64,000 bases of DNA from Candidatus Rifleibacteriota bacterium (GTDB lineage: Bacteria; Muiribacteriota; Ozemobacteria; Ozemobacterales; Ozemobacteraceae): assembly GCA_015232575.1 (NCBI GenBank), contig JADFZL010000002.1, forward strand, positions 434,001 through 498,000, given 5' to 3'. Shown here in pieces: positions 8,519-21,105 of this stretch. The notes beneath the pieces were generated by a model. It was given only the letters and a program-made list of their open reading frames with translations, did not search any database and was not told the origin of the DNA. The position numbers and the translations under genes were made by a program. The first letter of the stretch is position 1. The number at the start of each line of letters is the position of its first letter.

Positions 8519-9349
8519 ATGAAAATATTACTTAATGAGAAGGAAATAGAGGTTGCTGCAGGAGTTGAAATTATACAGATTGCGGCAGAACACAAACCAG
8601 ATGCGGATATTTTTATCCGGAATGGTTTTCCTGTTAATTCATCGGAAATTCTTCAGGAAAATGATACGCTTGTTCTTATAAAACGGGGTGAAATTCCCAG
8701 CCTGGAAGATCTGGATTCCCTTATGTCTGCACGCCATTCGCCCGGAATACACTCAAAGCTTAAGAAAGCCTGTGTCGGTATTGCGGGTTGTGGCGGTCTC
8801 GGATCAACAGTTGCTGTGGCGCTTGCCCGTGTTGGTATTGGACATCTGATAATTGCTGATTACGATGTTGTTGAGCCGAGTAATCTCAATCGGCAGCAAT
8901 ATTTTGTTGATCAGATCGGCATGTTGAAGGTTGAAGCACTGAAAATCAATCTTGACAGAATTAATCCGAATATTAAAATTACCACTTTTGCCAGCATTTT
9001 AGACAGTGCAAATATTCCACTTATTTTCAAATCAGTCGATGTTCTTGTGGAAGCCTTTGACAAAGCAGATCAGAAAGCAATGCTTGTTGAAACCGCAGCG
9101 GTAAGTTTTCCATATAAACCGATTGTTCTGGGCGTGGGAATGGCAGGCTATGGGGCTTCAGAGTTGTTGAAAACAAGGCCGATGGGAAACTGGTATGTAT
9201 GTGGTGATGAAATGACTCAAGCTGCGCCCGGTCATGGTCTTATGGCTCCAAGAGTTGGTATAGTTGCACATCTTCAGGCGAATCTTGTCATGGAAATTCT
9301 TCTTGGAAAAGATAAAGAAATCGAACGTATAAATGAAGGAGAAAAATAA
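8519..9349 (+). CDS. thiF: ThiF-family E1-like adenylyltransferase with N-terminal ThiS-like domain
   Basis: The ATG at 8519 fits the domain start better than the upstream TTG at 8489; the product is 276 residues. Residues 1 to about 60 resemble ThiS (MKILLNEKEIEV ... NDTLVLIKRGEIP). The Rossmann E1 domain follows with its GCGGLGS nucleotide loop near residue 90, a D-V-V-E-P-SNLNRQ segment and APGHGLMAPRVG near the end. This is the layout of ThiF family 2, in which the enzyme adenylates the C-terminal glycine of ThiS. The next gene encodes that ThiS and starts 4 bases after this stop. No thiG, thiH or thiC lies in the window, so thiamine synthesis itself is inferred. Confidence 0.82.
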   Translation: MKILLNEKEIEVAAGVEIIQIAAEHKPDADIFIRNGFPVNSSEILQENDTLVLIKRGEIPSLEDLDSLMSARHSPGIHSKLKKACVGIAGCGGLGSTVAVALARVGIGHLIIADYDVVEPSNLNRQQYFVDQIGMLKVEALKINLDRINPNIKITTFASILDSANIPLIFKSVDVLVEAFDKADQKAMLVETAAVSFPYKPIVLGVGMAGYGASELLKTRPMGNWYVCGDEMTQAAPGHGLMAPRVGIVAHLQANLVMEILLGKDKEIERINEGEK

Positions 9350-9353
9350 TAAA

Positions 9354-9551
9354 ATGATTAAAGTTAATGACAAAGACGTTGAATATTCAGACGGAATAAG
9401 CGTTTCTGATCTTATCAGAAAATGCGGTTTTCAATATCCGCTGCTCATAGTCAAAATTGATAATGTTTATGTCCCGAGAGATAAGTATAATGCCACCAAA
9501 GTCCCTGACAGTTCAGATGTTCAAATAACAAATCTCGTCAGCGGTGGATGA
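9354..9551 (+). CDS. thiS: Sulfur carrier protein ThiS
   Basis: 65 residues ending in V-S-G-G, the diglycine tail that is adenylated and thiocarboxylated in ThiS/MoaD-type carriers. The N-terminal pattern MIKVNDKDVEYSDGISVSDL is typical. The ATG at 9354 has GAAGGAG about 13 bases upstream; the earlier in-frame ATG at 9333 lies inside thiF and would add seven charged residues, so it is less likely. It forms a two-gene operon with thiF. Confidence 0.82.
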   Translation: MIKVNDKDVEYSDGISVSDLIRKCGFQYPLLIVKIDNVYVPRDKYNATKVPDSSDVQITNLVSGG

Positions 9552-9634
9552 CACAACTCTATGCCCGGCGTCAGTTTGGGAGAGAGCAAGGGTATTCGAG
9601 TTAACTTATTAAGCTTCGAAATTTCGTTTCTGGG

Positions 9635-9763
9635 TAGTGCGAGCGTTTAACTGATAAATTAAATGAAACTGATTTTTAACCTCGGAATACACGGAATAAT
9701 ACGGATTTTTAGAAGAAAAAAGTAAAATCATTTTGCATAATTCAGTTAACATATTCACACGAC
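9635..9763. repeat. 129-bp dispersed element, copy 1
   Basis: Begins TAGTGCGAGCGTTTAACTG and ends CAGTTAACATATTCACACGAC, so TTAACTG/CAGTTAA form subterminal inverted repeats. The interior has CGGAATACACGGAATAA. A second copy of equal length is at 13359-13487. It has no coding capacity and looks like a MITE or REP-type element. Confidence 0.7.
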
Positions 9764-9770
9764 CCGTTTT

Positions 9771-9836
9771 TGTCATTTCGATCGAAGGGGGAAGTCTCTC
9801 ATTATATGAGATCTCTCACATTCCTTCGAGAAGACA
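9771..9836. repeat. REP-like palindrome, copy 1
   Basis: TGTCATTTCGATCGAAGGGG at one end and AGATCTCTCACATTCCTTCG...AAGACA at the other form an imperfect 66-bp palindrome. Related copies lie at 24424-24488, 48922-48986 and 59446-59511, with halves near 15304 and 20883. Confidence 0.7.
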
Positions 9837-9883
9837 CTTAATAGTTAACACGTGCATAGGGCAAAGATGAAGGTTCAGGTGAT

Positions 9884-11032
9884 ATGAGAAAAATATGTTT
9901 TGTGACTGGTACAAGAGCAGATTGTGGCATGCTTTTGCCGGTTATGAGCAAAATTAAGAAAGAACCTGTTTTCAAGCTTCAGATCATCGCAACCGGGATG
10001 CATCTTTCTCCGGAATTTGGTCTGACATATAAAATGCTTGAGGAAGAAGGCTTTCAAATTGACGAAAAAGTTGAAATGCTTCTTTCGAGCGATACTCCGG
10101 TTGGAATTGCCAAATCTGCAGGCCTCGGAACAATCGGTTTTGCGGACTCACTCAACAGATTGAAGCCAGACCTGCTTGTACTTCCAGCTGATCGTTTCGA
10201 AATATTCGCTGCTGCCCAGGCTGCACTTTTTGCAGACATTCCAATCGCCCACATTGCCGGAGGCGATACAACAGAAGGCGCTTTCGATGAATCTATTAGA
10301 CATTGCATTACAAAAATGTCACATATTCATTTCGTAACCAACGCACTTTCAGGAAAAAGAGTTGTACAAATGGGTGAAAACGCCGAAAATGTTCATGTTG
10401 TTGGTACACCGGCAATTGATTTGCTTCATTCTCTGAAGCTTCTTGAAAGGGAGAAAGTCGAAAAAAAATTGTCTTTTTCATTCCGGCAGAAGAACATACT
10501 GGTCACTTTTCATCCTGTAACACTTGAAAAAAATACTTCAGAAAAACAATGCAGAGAGCTGCTTGCAGCACTTGCAGAGCTCGGTGATTCTTTCGGATTA
10601 ATTTTCACAAAATCTAATGCTGATACAGACGGCCGAATTATTTCACAGCTTTTTGATGACTTCGCAGCGCGTCATGAAAATGCAAAAGTCTTTTCTTCCC
10701 TCGGACAACTTCTTTATCTCAGTACCATGAATTGTGTTGATGTTGTCGTAGGAAATTCCTCAAGTGGATTATATGAAGCGCCTTCGCTGAAAAAACCTGC
10801 CGTTAATATCGGTGATCGCCAGAAAGGTAGACTGAAAGCAGATTCTGTGATCGACAGTGCACCTTCCGCAAAGGAAATCTACAACGCGGTCATCGAAGCC
10901 ACAAAAAAAGATTGTACAAAGGTCGAAAACCCTTATGGCGACGGAAAAAGCTCTGAAAGAATCATTCAGATTCTGAAAAACTATCCCGATTTTTCACACC
11001 TTCTGAAAAAACACTTCCATCTATCAGCCTGA
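9884..11032 (+). CDS. neuC: UDP-N-acetylglucosamine 2-epimerase (hydrolysing), NeuC type
   Basis: 382 residues, full length for the family. N-terminal VTGTRADCGML and the central HIAGGDTTEGAFDESIRH match the NeuC/NnaA fold. The C-terminal GNSSSGLYEAPSLKKPAVN followed by IGDRQKGR forms the UDP-binding site. These enzymes release ManNAc (or a diacetamido analogue) from the UDP-sugar as the first step toward sialic-acid-like nonulosonates. No neuB or neuA lies in this window, so the end product is open. A solo gene, with dispersed repeats upstream and no clear operon partner. Confidence 0.88.
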   Translation: MRKICFVTGTRADCGMLLPVMSKIKKEPVFKLQIIATGMHLSPEFGLTYKMLEEEGFQIDEKVEMLLSSDTPVGIAKSAGLGTIGFADSLNRLKPDLLVLPADRFEIFAAAQAALFADIPIAHIAGGDTTEGAFDESIRHCITKMSHIHFVTNALSGKRVVQMGENAENVHVVGTPAIDLLHSLKLLEREKVEKKLSFSFRQKNILVTFHPVTLEKNTSEKQCRELLAALAELGDSFGLIFTKSNADTDGRIISQLFDDFAARHENAKVFSSLGQLLYLSTMNCVDVVVGNSSSGLYEAPSLKKPAVNIGDRQKGRLKADSVIDSAPSAKEIYNAVIEATKKDCTKVENPYGDGKSSERIIQILKNYPDFSHLLKKHFHLSA

Positions 11033-11258
11033 ATACAGCAAATCGTATTAAAATGTCATTTAATTGTTCGTTGCCTAGTTCTTGCTGGTGTTTCTTGCGA
11101 GAAATGAAAGATTTTGAATATCAAGTTTTCTGTGAGTAAGATTTTGTTGCTCATTATGTATTTTCTTGCTTATGAGGCTTTTGTGTAATTGCGCGACAGG
11201 CTCTTATACAATTCGAAAAAAAAATATAACGCTTTGAAAAAGCAGAATGGAGCTTATT

Positions 11259-11711
11259 ATGAGATATAAGGTAGCAGCCTGGATTTTTCTTTTCGTAATC
11301 TTTTCTTCCTTATTGCTTGCTGAAGAGATTGCTTCGATCCCCACTGGATTCAAAGATCAACGTGACTCAAGTAGACTAAAGGAAGCTTGGAAGGGGAAAA
11401 CCCTTAAAATAAAGCTTGAGGAATTTGGAGCAAGCATTACGGGTAGAAAGGAAGTAATATGTGAATTCAATGATTTTGAAACTTCGAAGATCTATGAAGT
11501 CAAAACTAATGGAAGCAATGAGTTGAAAGCACAAGGGAAGGTTGAACTGCTTGAGTACATGAACATTGACAGTCCGGGCATTGATCCGGGAAGTTATGTT
11601 TTGACAATCTTTGCTGCTGGCTTTACTTTTCAAATAAGCTTTCAGGAAGTCATACCATCAGACTCAACCTCTTTCAAAGACAGTTCAGGCAACCAATTCG
11701 AAATTCACTGA
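11259..11711 (+). CDS. Small secreted protein of unknown function
   Basis: 150 residues from the ATG at 11259, which has GGAG six bases upstream; the in-frame ATG at 11247 lies upstream of that site. Residues 1-21 are a signal peptide (basic start, hydrophobic core, cleavage near LLAEE). The mature part is a small beta-rich domain of about 125 residues with regular alternating strands (KTLKIKLEEFGASI, KVELLEYMNI, SYVLTIFAAGFTFQISF). No family was recognised. It stands alone upstream of the convergent subtilase. Confidence 0.6.
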   Translation: MRYKVAAWIFLFVIFSSLLLAEEIASIPTGFKDQRDSSRLKEAWKGKTLKIKLEEFGASITGRKEVICEFNDFETSKIYEVKTNGSNELKAQGKVELLEYMNIDSPGIDPGSYVLTIFAAGFTFQISFQEVIPSDSTSFKDSSGNQFEIH

Positions 11712-11779
11712 ATTATCGCTTTGAAATCAGATGATGAGTTCCTTATAACGTGATTTTCACGGCTATTTTTCGGGGGAAC

Positions 11780-13312
11780 TTAATTTTGAGATTGTTGTCT
11801 GAGACTGTTGTACATTTGATTGAAAAGTCTTACGTGATTTATTTTCCGAAGTATCTTTACTGAATATGGATTGCCGTCATTTCCTATGGCGGCTGATTCT
11901 GCTGCAAATTCATCCTGAGTTAAAGATGCTCCGTGTTTAAGAAGAGATTGGATGTAAGATGCTGACATTCTGTTGTCTGAAGTTTTGCTGTGCAGCTTTT
12001 CTCTTTCCAGAATCAGTGGCAGGGCAGAAATTCTGTCTTTCAGGGTTGTTGAAGCCAGGGCGGCTTTTACTGTTTTCATAGCGTCAATGCGTCCATAACC
12101 AGATTTGTTATCCGGTCCTGCTTTTTCGATATCAAAAGAATTTTTGCGGCACAGATCAACGATTTCTGACACAGAAAGATTTGGATTTGCCTGATGAATC
12201 AGCGCTATTAAACCAGATGCATGCGGTGCAGACATACTTGTACCACTCATGCTGGAATATCCGCCACGGAAATCTGAAGAAATAATGTTAAGTCCGGGGG
12301 CAGATACATCTGGTTTAAGAAAAAGTTCGTTATTCCAGGAAGCCGGACCAGGTTGTGAAAAATAGGTGACTTTGTCATTCTCGTCAGTTGCGCCGATTGC
12401 AAATGAGTGTGGATATGCTCCGGGAATATCAACTTTATTTCCAAGATATGCCTGATTCCCGGCAGAAAAAACTCCGACAATGCCGGCAACATTCCAGGTG
12501 GAAATCGTTTCCCAGAAAGTTTTATTTGTGCTGTTGCCATTTGCACTCCAGGAATTATTTACTACCTGCGGGGCATCGTTAGTGTCAGGGTTTCCGTCTG
12601 GATCAAGCATCCATTGCATGGCTGAAAGCATATTTTCGATCGGTGCGCCTGCGTTTGGGTCGAAAAGCTTTGCAACAACAAGCCTGGCTCCTGGTGCGAT
12701 ACCGATACTCTTTCTGCGCCCGCAGATTGTTCCAGCAGTGTGTGTACCATGGCCGGTGTTGTCATAAGCCGGTTTTTCTTCACCAGTTGCAATTTTTGTA
12801 AAATCACGAAATACAGAGATTTGTCCTTCAAGTTCCGGGTGATAATAGAATACTCCAGAATCAATTTGGCCGACAACTGCGCCGCTGCCGTCAATTCCCA
12901 ACTCATTCCAGACTCTGGAAGCATTAATTTTGTCAAGGCCCCATGAACTGCTGACAACTTCAGGATCAGATTTCACTTCAGGGGAAGGAATTATTGTATC
13001 GGCAGGCTCAATTTGAGAAACATTTGATTGTCTGCACAATTTTTTCTGCTCTTCTGAAGTCAAATTTATTGCGATAGCGCGTGCTGCCCAGAGTTTGTTT
13101 ATTTGGTTACGTGTACGAATTTCAGATGGAAGGGTGTTGATATTGTCTTCAAGTTCTGATTGAAGATTGCGAATTATAAACGGCAAGCTTTTTCCGCTCA
13201 GAATTTTGCTGGAATTAAAATGCACTATAACTCTTTCTGAATTTTCTGCATAGGCAGAAAAACACGTTAGCAGGCTAAATATGGCTATTGTCAGCAGCAA
13301 TTGTTTTTTCAT
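11780..13312 (-). CDS. Secreted subtilisin-like serine protease (S8)
   Basis: 510 residues from the ATG at 13312, preceded by GGAG; the frame begins seven codons earlier but without a ribosome site. A signal peptide spans residues 1-22 (ends SAYA). An inhibitor-type propeptide covers about 23-115. The catalytic domain carries Asp151 (VVGQIDSGV), His188 (NTGHGTHTAG), the oxyanion Asn near 285 (FSAGN) and Ser359 (GTSMSAPHASG), so it should be active. A roughly 90-residue tail follows. It probably acts outside the cell or in the periplasm on proteins. Single gene facing the small secreted protein. Confidence 0.9.
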   Translation of the reverse strand: MKKQLLLTIAIFSLLTCFSAYAENSERVIVHFNSSKILSGKSLPFIIRNLQSELEDNINTLPSEIRTRNQINKLWAARAIAINLTSEEQKKLCRQSNVSQIEPADTIIPSPEVKSDPEVVSSSWGLDKINASRVWNELGIDGSGAVVGQIDSGVFYYHPELEGQISVFRDFTKIATGEEKPAYDNTGHGTHTAGTICGRRKSIGIAPGARLVVAKLFDPNAGAPIENMLSAMQWMLDPDGNPDTNDAPQVVNNSWSANGNSTNKTFWETISTWNVAGIVGVFSAGNQAYLGNKVDIPGAYPHSFAIGATDENDKVTYFSQPGPASWNNELFLKPDVSAPGLNIISSDFRGGYSSMSGTSMSAPHASGLIALIHQANPNLSVSEIVDLCRKNSFDIEKAGPDNKSGYGRIDAMKTVKAALASTTLKDRISALPLILEREKLHSKTSDNRMSASYIQSLLKHGASLTQDEFAAESAAIGNDGNPYSVKILRKINHVRLFNQMYNSLRQQSQN

Positions 13313-13358
13313 AAATACTCCATTCGGCATCATTCTGCCAATTACACGTAATTTTGGA

Positions 13359-13487
13359 TAGTGCGAGCGTTTAACTGATAAACAAAAAGAAACAGGCTTT
13401 TAACCACGGAATACACGGAATAACAAGGATTTTAAAAAGGTGAAAATAAAATCATTGTGCATAATCAGTTAACATACTCACACGACG
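13359..13487. repeat. 129-bp dispersed element, copy 2
   Basis: Same length, order and ends as 9635-9763: TAGTGCGAGCGTTTAACTGATAA at the left, CAGTTAACATACTCACACGAC at the right, CGGAATACACGGAATAA inside. The two copies are in the same orientation. Confidence 0.7.
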
Positions 13488-14063
13488 TCATTTTTGTCTT
13501 TAATGTCACTACCACTTTCATTTGTATCATTTTTATAAGGTATTTTCAACCGATGAATTTCTGCAGCAGCAATTCCCGGGAAATTATTTTGTCACTGTAT
13601 GAAATTCGCTGATCGGTAATGTGAAAATACGTGATCTGTTAGCATTTCGAAGCTGTGAAATAATTGATTTTTCAAAAAAACGACTCGCTGCTGATGCAGT
13701 TTGCCAGGGTTCGTTATTTCTAAAAAAAGCGTTTTATGACAGCTTCTTCGATCGAAGGGTCAGCATAACAGCAAAATATCAGGCACTTGTTTCGAATTAT
13801 TAAGCAGTTATACGATTCCAGCGAATTTGTTGGCCAATATTTTGCAATGTATTGATAGCACAGACTTTGGTTATCGAAATTATTGGAATAATTTCTTTCC
13901 TGGGTCTGAGCTGTCAGGTGTCTTTATTCCATATTTTCTCTAAGCTCTTTTCAGATTAATGCCGAAATCATCACCGAATTTGCTTTGGAATTTTATGTAC
14001 ATTTTTAATATTGCATATTTATGCATGAAATGATTTCTGTGAAAAAGAGGTTTCAACCAAAAA
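13488..14063. other. Intergenic, no supported gene
   Basis: A 60-codon GTG frame at 13621-13803 has no ribosome site and no recognisable protein pattern. At 13768-13800 lies a 33-bp stretch (ACAGCAAAATATCAGGCAC...) that recurs in inverted orientation at 20853-20885, next to a half REP palindrome in both places. Nothing else seen. Confidence 0.4.
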
Positions 14064-15218
14064 TTGAAAAGGAAAATAGAAGATCGTAGTTGGTTTTATG
14101 GTTTATTGTTGCCATTGTTTATGTTATTTCTAACTGGATGTGCTTCAGGTGGGAATAATAATTCAGGCAATCCGGTTGGTCCTCTTTCTGAAGCAACATC
14201 AGGAAAATCAAGAAATGCAGTCTCTGGTGCAACGACAGAAACAGCATCAGAGACTGCATCTGCCACTTCAACTGCGACTTCAACAGCCACTTCAACAGCA
14301 ACAGGAGTATCGACAGGTACTTCAACAGATACGGCAACAACTTCGATTGAAATTGATCTTGGTGACGGTATCAAGATGAGTCTAATTGGAATTCCCTCAG
14401 GAACTTTTATTATGGGTTCACAGGAAATCGGTGCAGAGGCAGCGGAACGTCCGTCGCATCTGGTTTCTGTCGCATCTCTGTACGTGGGAAAATACGAAGT
14501 AACACAGACACAGTTTGAAAAGGTAATGGGATACAATCCATCTTTTTTTATTGCATCTCTGGCGGCGTTTGATATCGTTTATGGCGATACATCGAATAAT
14601 CCTGTTGAAAATGTTAACTGGTATGATTGTTTGGAATTTTGTAATAAGCTGAGTGTGAATCAAAATTTAACACCTGTTTATGCTATAAGTGAAACTGCCT
14701 CTGACCCAAATAATTTGAATATTTATGATCCGATTCACAGGCTTGTTACAGCCGACTGGAGCGCAAACGGATATCGATTACCAACGGAAGCCGAATGGGA
14801 ATATTCATGCCGGGCTGGTACAAGCATCAATTATTATTGGAACGATATCTGCAGTGAAGAAGAAATGGATAAATATTGCTGGTTTAACCGAAATGCAGGT
14901 TATGAAAATTATAAAATGAAAACACATTCCGGAAAACCTGGAACGCAACCGGTTGGAAGTAAGTTGCCGAATGCATGGGGTTTATATGACATGTCAGGAA
15001 ATGTCTGGGAATGGTGCTGGGATTGGTATAAGACCGATTATTACAAAGTTAGTCCGCAGGAATATCCACGTGGAAATTCAAGCGGTTTTTACCGTGTTAT
15101 GCGTGGCGGAGCGTGGTATAACTTCAGTGTAATCTTCTTCAGGTCAGCTTATCGGCATTATTATTATCCAAATATGCGCTATCATGGTCTGGGGTTCAGA
15201 GTTTGCCGTTCTAAATGA
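14064..15218 (+). CDS. Lipoprotein with FGE-sulfatase (SUMF1-type) domain
   Basis: 384 residues from a TTG start, which gives a proper lipoprotein signal: basic start, WFYGLLLPLFMLFL core, LTGC lipobox with Cys26. After a G/N/S stretch carrying NPVGPLS, a Thr/Ser/Ala-rich linker of about 60 residues leads to the formylglycine-generating-enzyme fold at about 100-384. Hallmarks are the IPSGTFIMGS start, YEVTQTQFEKVMG, RLPTEAEWEYSCRAG, GLYDMSGNVWEWCWDWY, RVMRGGAWYN and GLGFRVCRSK. Such domains act in sulfatase maturation or, in many bacterial paralogues, in unknown or non-enzymatic roles. No sulfatase lies nearby. Likely on the outer surface or in the periplasm. Confidence 0.85.
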   Translation: MKRKIEDRSWFYGLLLPLFMLFLTGCASGGNNNSGNPVGPLSEATSGKSRNAVSGATTETASETASATSTATSTATSTATGVSTGTSTDTATTSIEIDLGDGIKMSLIGIPSGTFIMGSQEIGAEAAERPSHLVSVASLYVGKYEVTQTQFEKVMGYNPSFFIASLAAFDIVYGDTSNNPVENVNWYDCLEFCNKLSVNQNLTPVYAISETASDPNNLNIYDPIHRLVTADWSANGYRLPTEAEWEYSCRAGTSINYYWNDICSEEEMDKYCWFNRNAGYENYKMKTHSGKPGTQPVGSKLPNAWGLYDMSGNVWEWCWDWYKTDYYKVSPQEYPRGNSSGFYRVMRGGAWYNFSVIFFRSAYRHYYYPNMRYHGLGFRVCRSK

Positions 15219-15402
15219 CCCTTAGTTTCTATTAAAGAGACAACGATGCAGTGCCATTAAGACACTGCATCAATACTGAATACCGCAAATCTTAATTAAG
15301 GGGGCATTTATGGAGATCTCTCACATTCGTTCGAGACGACAGCCTACTAAAAGTTAACACGCAAATTTGACCCCTTATTTAAGATTTTGCGTACTGAGTG
15401 TT

Positions 15403-18768
<3,366 letters not shown>

Positions 18769-18930
18769 TCACAAAAAATCTGCAGCAAGATACAATAAAA
18801 CTCAGCTGCAGGAATATTTAAAGTTGGTTATTATAGCACATTTTTTGATTTCAGTAACAAAAATTATGAAATCATCTTATCAAAAATTGCTGAGAGAGGG
18901 ATTTATTTTCAGAATCGGGCATTGTTAGAG

Positions 18931-19036
18931 ACTGTAGCAATGGTGCTGAGCAGATATAAAAAAAACACGATTTTCTCTCTGTTATTCTCTGTGCCTCTGC
19001 GTGAGGTAATCTTTTCTTCCGCAACATTGCTACAGT
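18931..19036. repeat. 106-bp element bounded by 12-bp inverted repeats
   Basis: ACTGTAGCAATG at 18931-18942 and its exact complement CATTGCTACAGT at 19025-19036 bound a segment that includes TTCTCTGTGCCTCTGCGTGA, a sequence type scattered in many genomes. No frame inside. It looks like a MITE-type or relic repeat. Confidence 0.5.
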
Positions 19037-19150
19037 GTCCATTGTTATCACATAATTTTGTATAATGTGACAGCTGCAATATTTACAAAACGTCTTATTA
19101 AGAAGATTTCTGCCACTATCATGCAAGTCTTACAAAGCAAAAATGGGAAA

Positions 19151-20812
19151 TCAGTAGTCCCCAAGAGGAATTACAACATAAGGATTTTCTGGTAGTACTT
19201 TAGTTAATTTGAAGATGCAGCTTTCGAAGCTCCATTGTCCAAGAAATCTTGCGACTTTTTCACAGTCTTTGTCACTGAGTTCTGACCACTTTCCGATCCA
19301 CAGGTCAGTTGCTTCCGGGAGAGAAGTTGCAACATATTTTATTGCTGTACGTATTTCAGGGTTATCCGGATAAACAACTTTTGGAGTTTCCAGTTTTAAT
19401 CCGGGTTTGAGGTTTTCTGTAAGAGTTGCCGGGGAGAACTGTTTGTAATTCATTACTGCGTGAACTGCTGAGTCGTGATTTACAAATATCGGTCTGAACC
19501 GGAAAAGTCCGCCGCCTTTAATTGCTACCCAAAGCTGACCCAGCGGTGAGAAACACATTGAAGAAACCGTATTTTTCAAAGTGATCTTTTCCATAAAAAG
19601 TTCAATTTCTTCTTTATCTCCGAGTATAAGTTTTTGCATTTCCGGAGTGAAGCTGCCGATAATCTGGTTCAAATCCTGATTAGCTTTGATTTCTTCAACA
19701 ATTTTCATCAAATTATTCTGAATAATGTTCTTTAGATTGTAGCCCTCAAATGTGTTGTTTTTCAGAGAGCCAATATTTAATTCTTTTGATGCTGCATAGC
19801 CATTTCCATTCAAGTTTACTGCTGCAGCTGTAAACCATCCATCTTTTGCCTTGAAAAAACCATTTCGTGAATTATTTTCAGCGTAAAGTCCATTGGAAGT
19901 GGCTATTACAAATGGCATATTATGACAGGTATCAAAAAAATCATCTCTGAATAATTTGATTACATTATAAAATTCTTCATTTTTTTCGGGATCAGGAGCG
20001 AGCTGTTTACACCGGTCTTTTATTCCATCGCACATTTGATTGAATGTAATCTTTAGCTTGTTAATAAATACTTCTGAATCAAAGGGGTAAAGCGCAATGT
20101 CATTGACCCAGCATGATAATTGCGGGTTGTCTTTATCAAGAGCGATGTTTTCAAATCCGCTCTGGGATAATTGTACAAGGCCATTGGATGTTCCGATCCA
20201 TAAGTTTGATTGCCCGTCAACACCTAGCGACTGAATGTAATCAGAGGCAAGACCATCGGAAAGAGTATAACTCTTGAAACCCATGCCTTTTTCAACCAAC
20301 CCGCGTGAGGTGCCTATCCACATGGTAGAACTGTCTGGTTTTTGTACAAGAGCGAGGCAGATATTGTCTTTCAGACCGTCTGAAGCAAAAAACTTTTCCC
20401 CGACACTGAACAGTGAATCAATGGAAATGTGATTCAATCCTCCCGCTGTGCCGATCCAAAGAGTCTTAAATTTGTCGATCCAGAGTGAGTGTATGGCATT
20501 CACTGAAAGATTCTTTGCAATATCAACCTGAGTCCATTTATGAACATTATGATCTTCAGAAGTGCCACTCATTGCAGGAATGACTATTAATCCGGCGTCT
20601 TCTGTGCCAACATATATATTCCCCTTCTCATCTGAAATTACAGTTGTAATTTCATCAGAAGGAAATCCTGAAATTTTTCCATAATATTTGTCATCCATCA
20701 CACTTGGAGAGCAGGCATTGACTGACTGGCAAAAGAACTGGGAATTTACAATCGCGCAAAGGAAACCTGTTAATAACAATGTTCGTATTCTCTTTTCAAA
20801 AAAAATAACCAT
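19151..20812 (-). CDS. Secreted sensor-type beta-propeller (Reg_prop) protein
   Basis: 553 residues with AGAGGAAAT before the ATG. A signal peptide covers about residues 1-34 (ends VNACS). The N-terminal half has repeated two-component-regulator-propeller units: D-x-x-x-x-L-W-I-G-T-x-x-G-L, seen as TLWIGTAGGLNH, TMWIGTSRGLVE, NLWIGTSNGLVQ and, near 420, QLWVAIKGGGLFRFR. Such propellers normally form the periplasmic sensor of hybrid kinases, but here no transmembrane segment or kinase follows. It is a free secreted propeller with a helical insertion at about 225-330 and a unique C-terminus. Ligand and partner are unknown. Confidence 0.7.
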   Translation of the reverse strand: MVIFFEKRIRTLLLTGFLCAIVNSQFFCQSVNACSPSVMDDKYYGKISGFPSDEITTVISDEKGNIYVGTEDAGLIVIPAMSGTSEDHNVHKWTQVDIAKNLSVNAIHSLWIDKFKTLWIGTAGGLNHISIDSLFSVGEKFFASDGLKDNICLALVQKPDSSTMWIGTSRGLVEKGMGFKSYTLSDGLASDYIQSLGVDGQSNLWIGTSNGLVQLSQSGFENIALDKDNPQLSCWVNDIALYPFDSEVFINKLKITFNQMCDGIKDRCKQLAPDPEKNEEFYNVIKLFRDDFFDTCHNMPFVIATSNGLYAENNSRNGFFKAKDGWFTAAAVNLNGNGYAASKELNIGSLKNNTFEGYNLKNIIQNNLMKIVEEIKANQDLNQIIGSFTPEMQKLILGDKEEIELFMEKITLKNTVSSMCFSPLGQLWVAIKGGGLFRFRPIFVNHDSAVHAVMNYKQFSPATLTENLKPGLKLETPKVVYPDNPEIRTAIKYVATSLPEATDLWIGKWSELSDKDCEKVARFLGQWSFESCIFKLTKVLPENPYVVIPLGDY

Positions 20813-21105
20813 ATTTCCTCTTTCAAATTCACAAATTTAACGTAACTGTTCTATAATTCAAGTAAAGTGCCTGATATTTTGCTGTCATTTCGGCCAAAGG
20901 TAAGATGGGGCTTTTCTACGTCGTGGTAGAGCTTAACAGACAAGGTAAAAGGTTTTTCCACATTACCTTTTTGGGCATGCACTCAGTTAAAAAACATTTT
21001 TTCACTGTTTATTGAGTTGATACAACTTAACGAAGATATGGTATCTTATATCACTTGAATATTGCAAGTTGATACCTTTTTAAGAAATTTTATGGGTGTT
21101 GAAAA
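20813..21105. other. Intergenic with half REP palindrome
   Basis: It holds the 33-bp stretch shared with 13768-13800 (inverted), a half REP (TGTCATTTCGGCCAAAGG, 20883-20900) and an AAGGTAA/TTACCTT hairpin at 20942-20969. A possible weak promoter, TTGATA 21017-21022 with TATCTT 21042-21047, precedes the sugar cluster. Confidence 0.35.

Noticed and set aside
13621..13803. 60-codon gene
   Set aside because: GTG start without a ribosome site, no family pattern, and its 3' end is a dispersed repeat.
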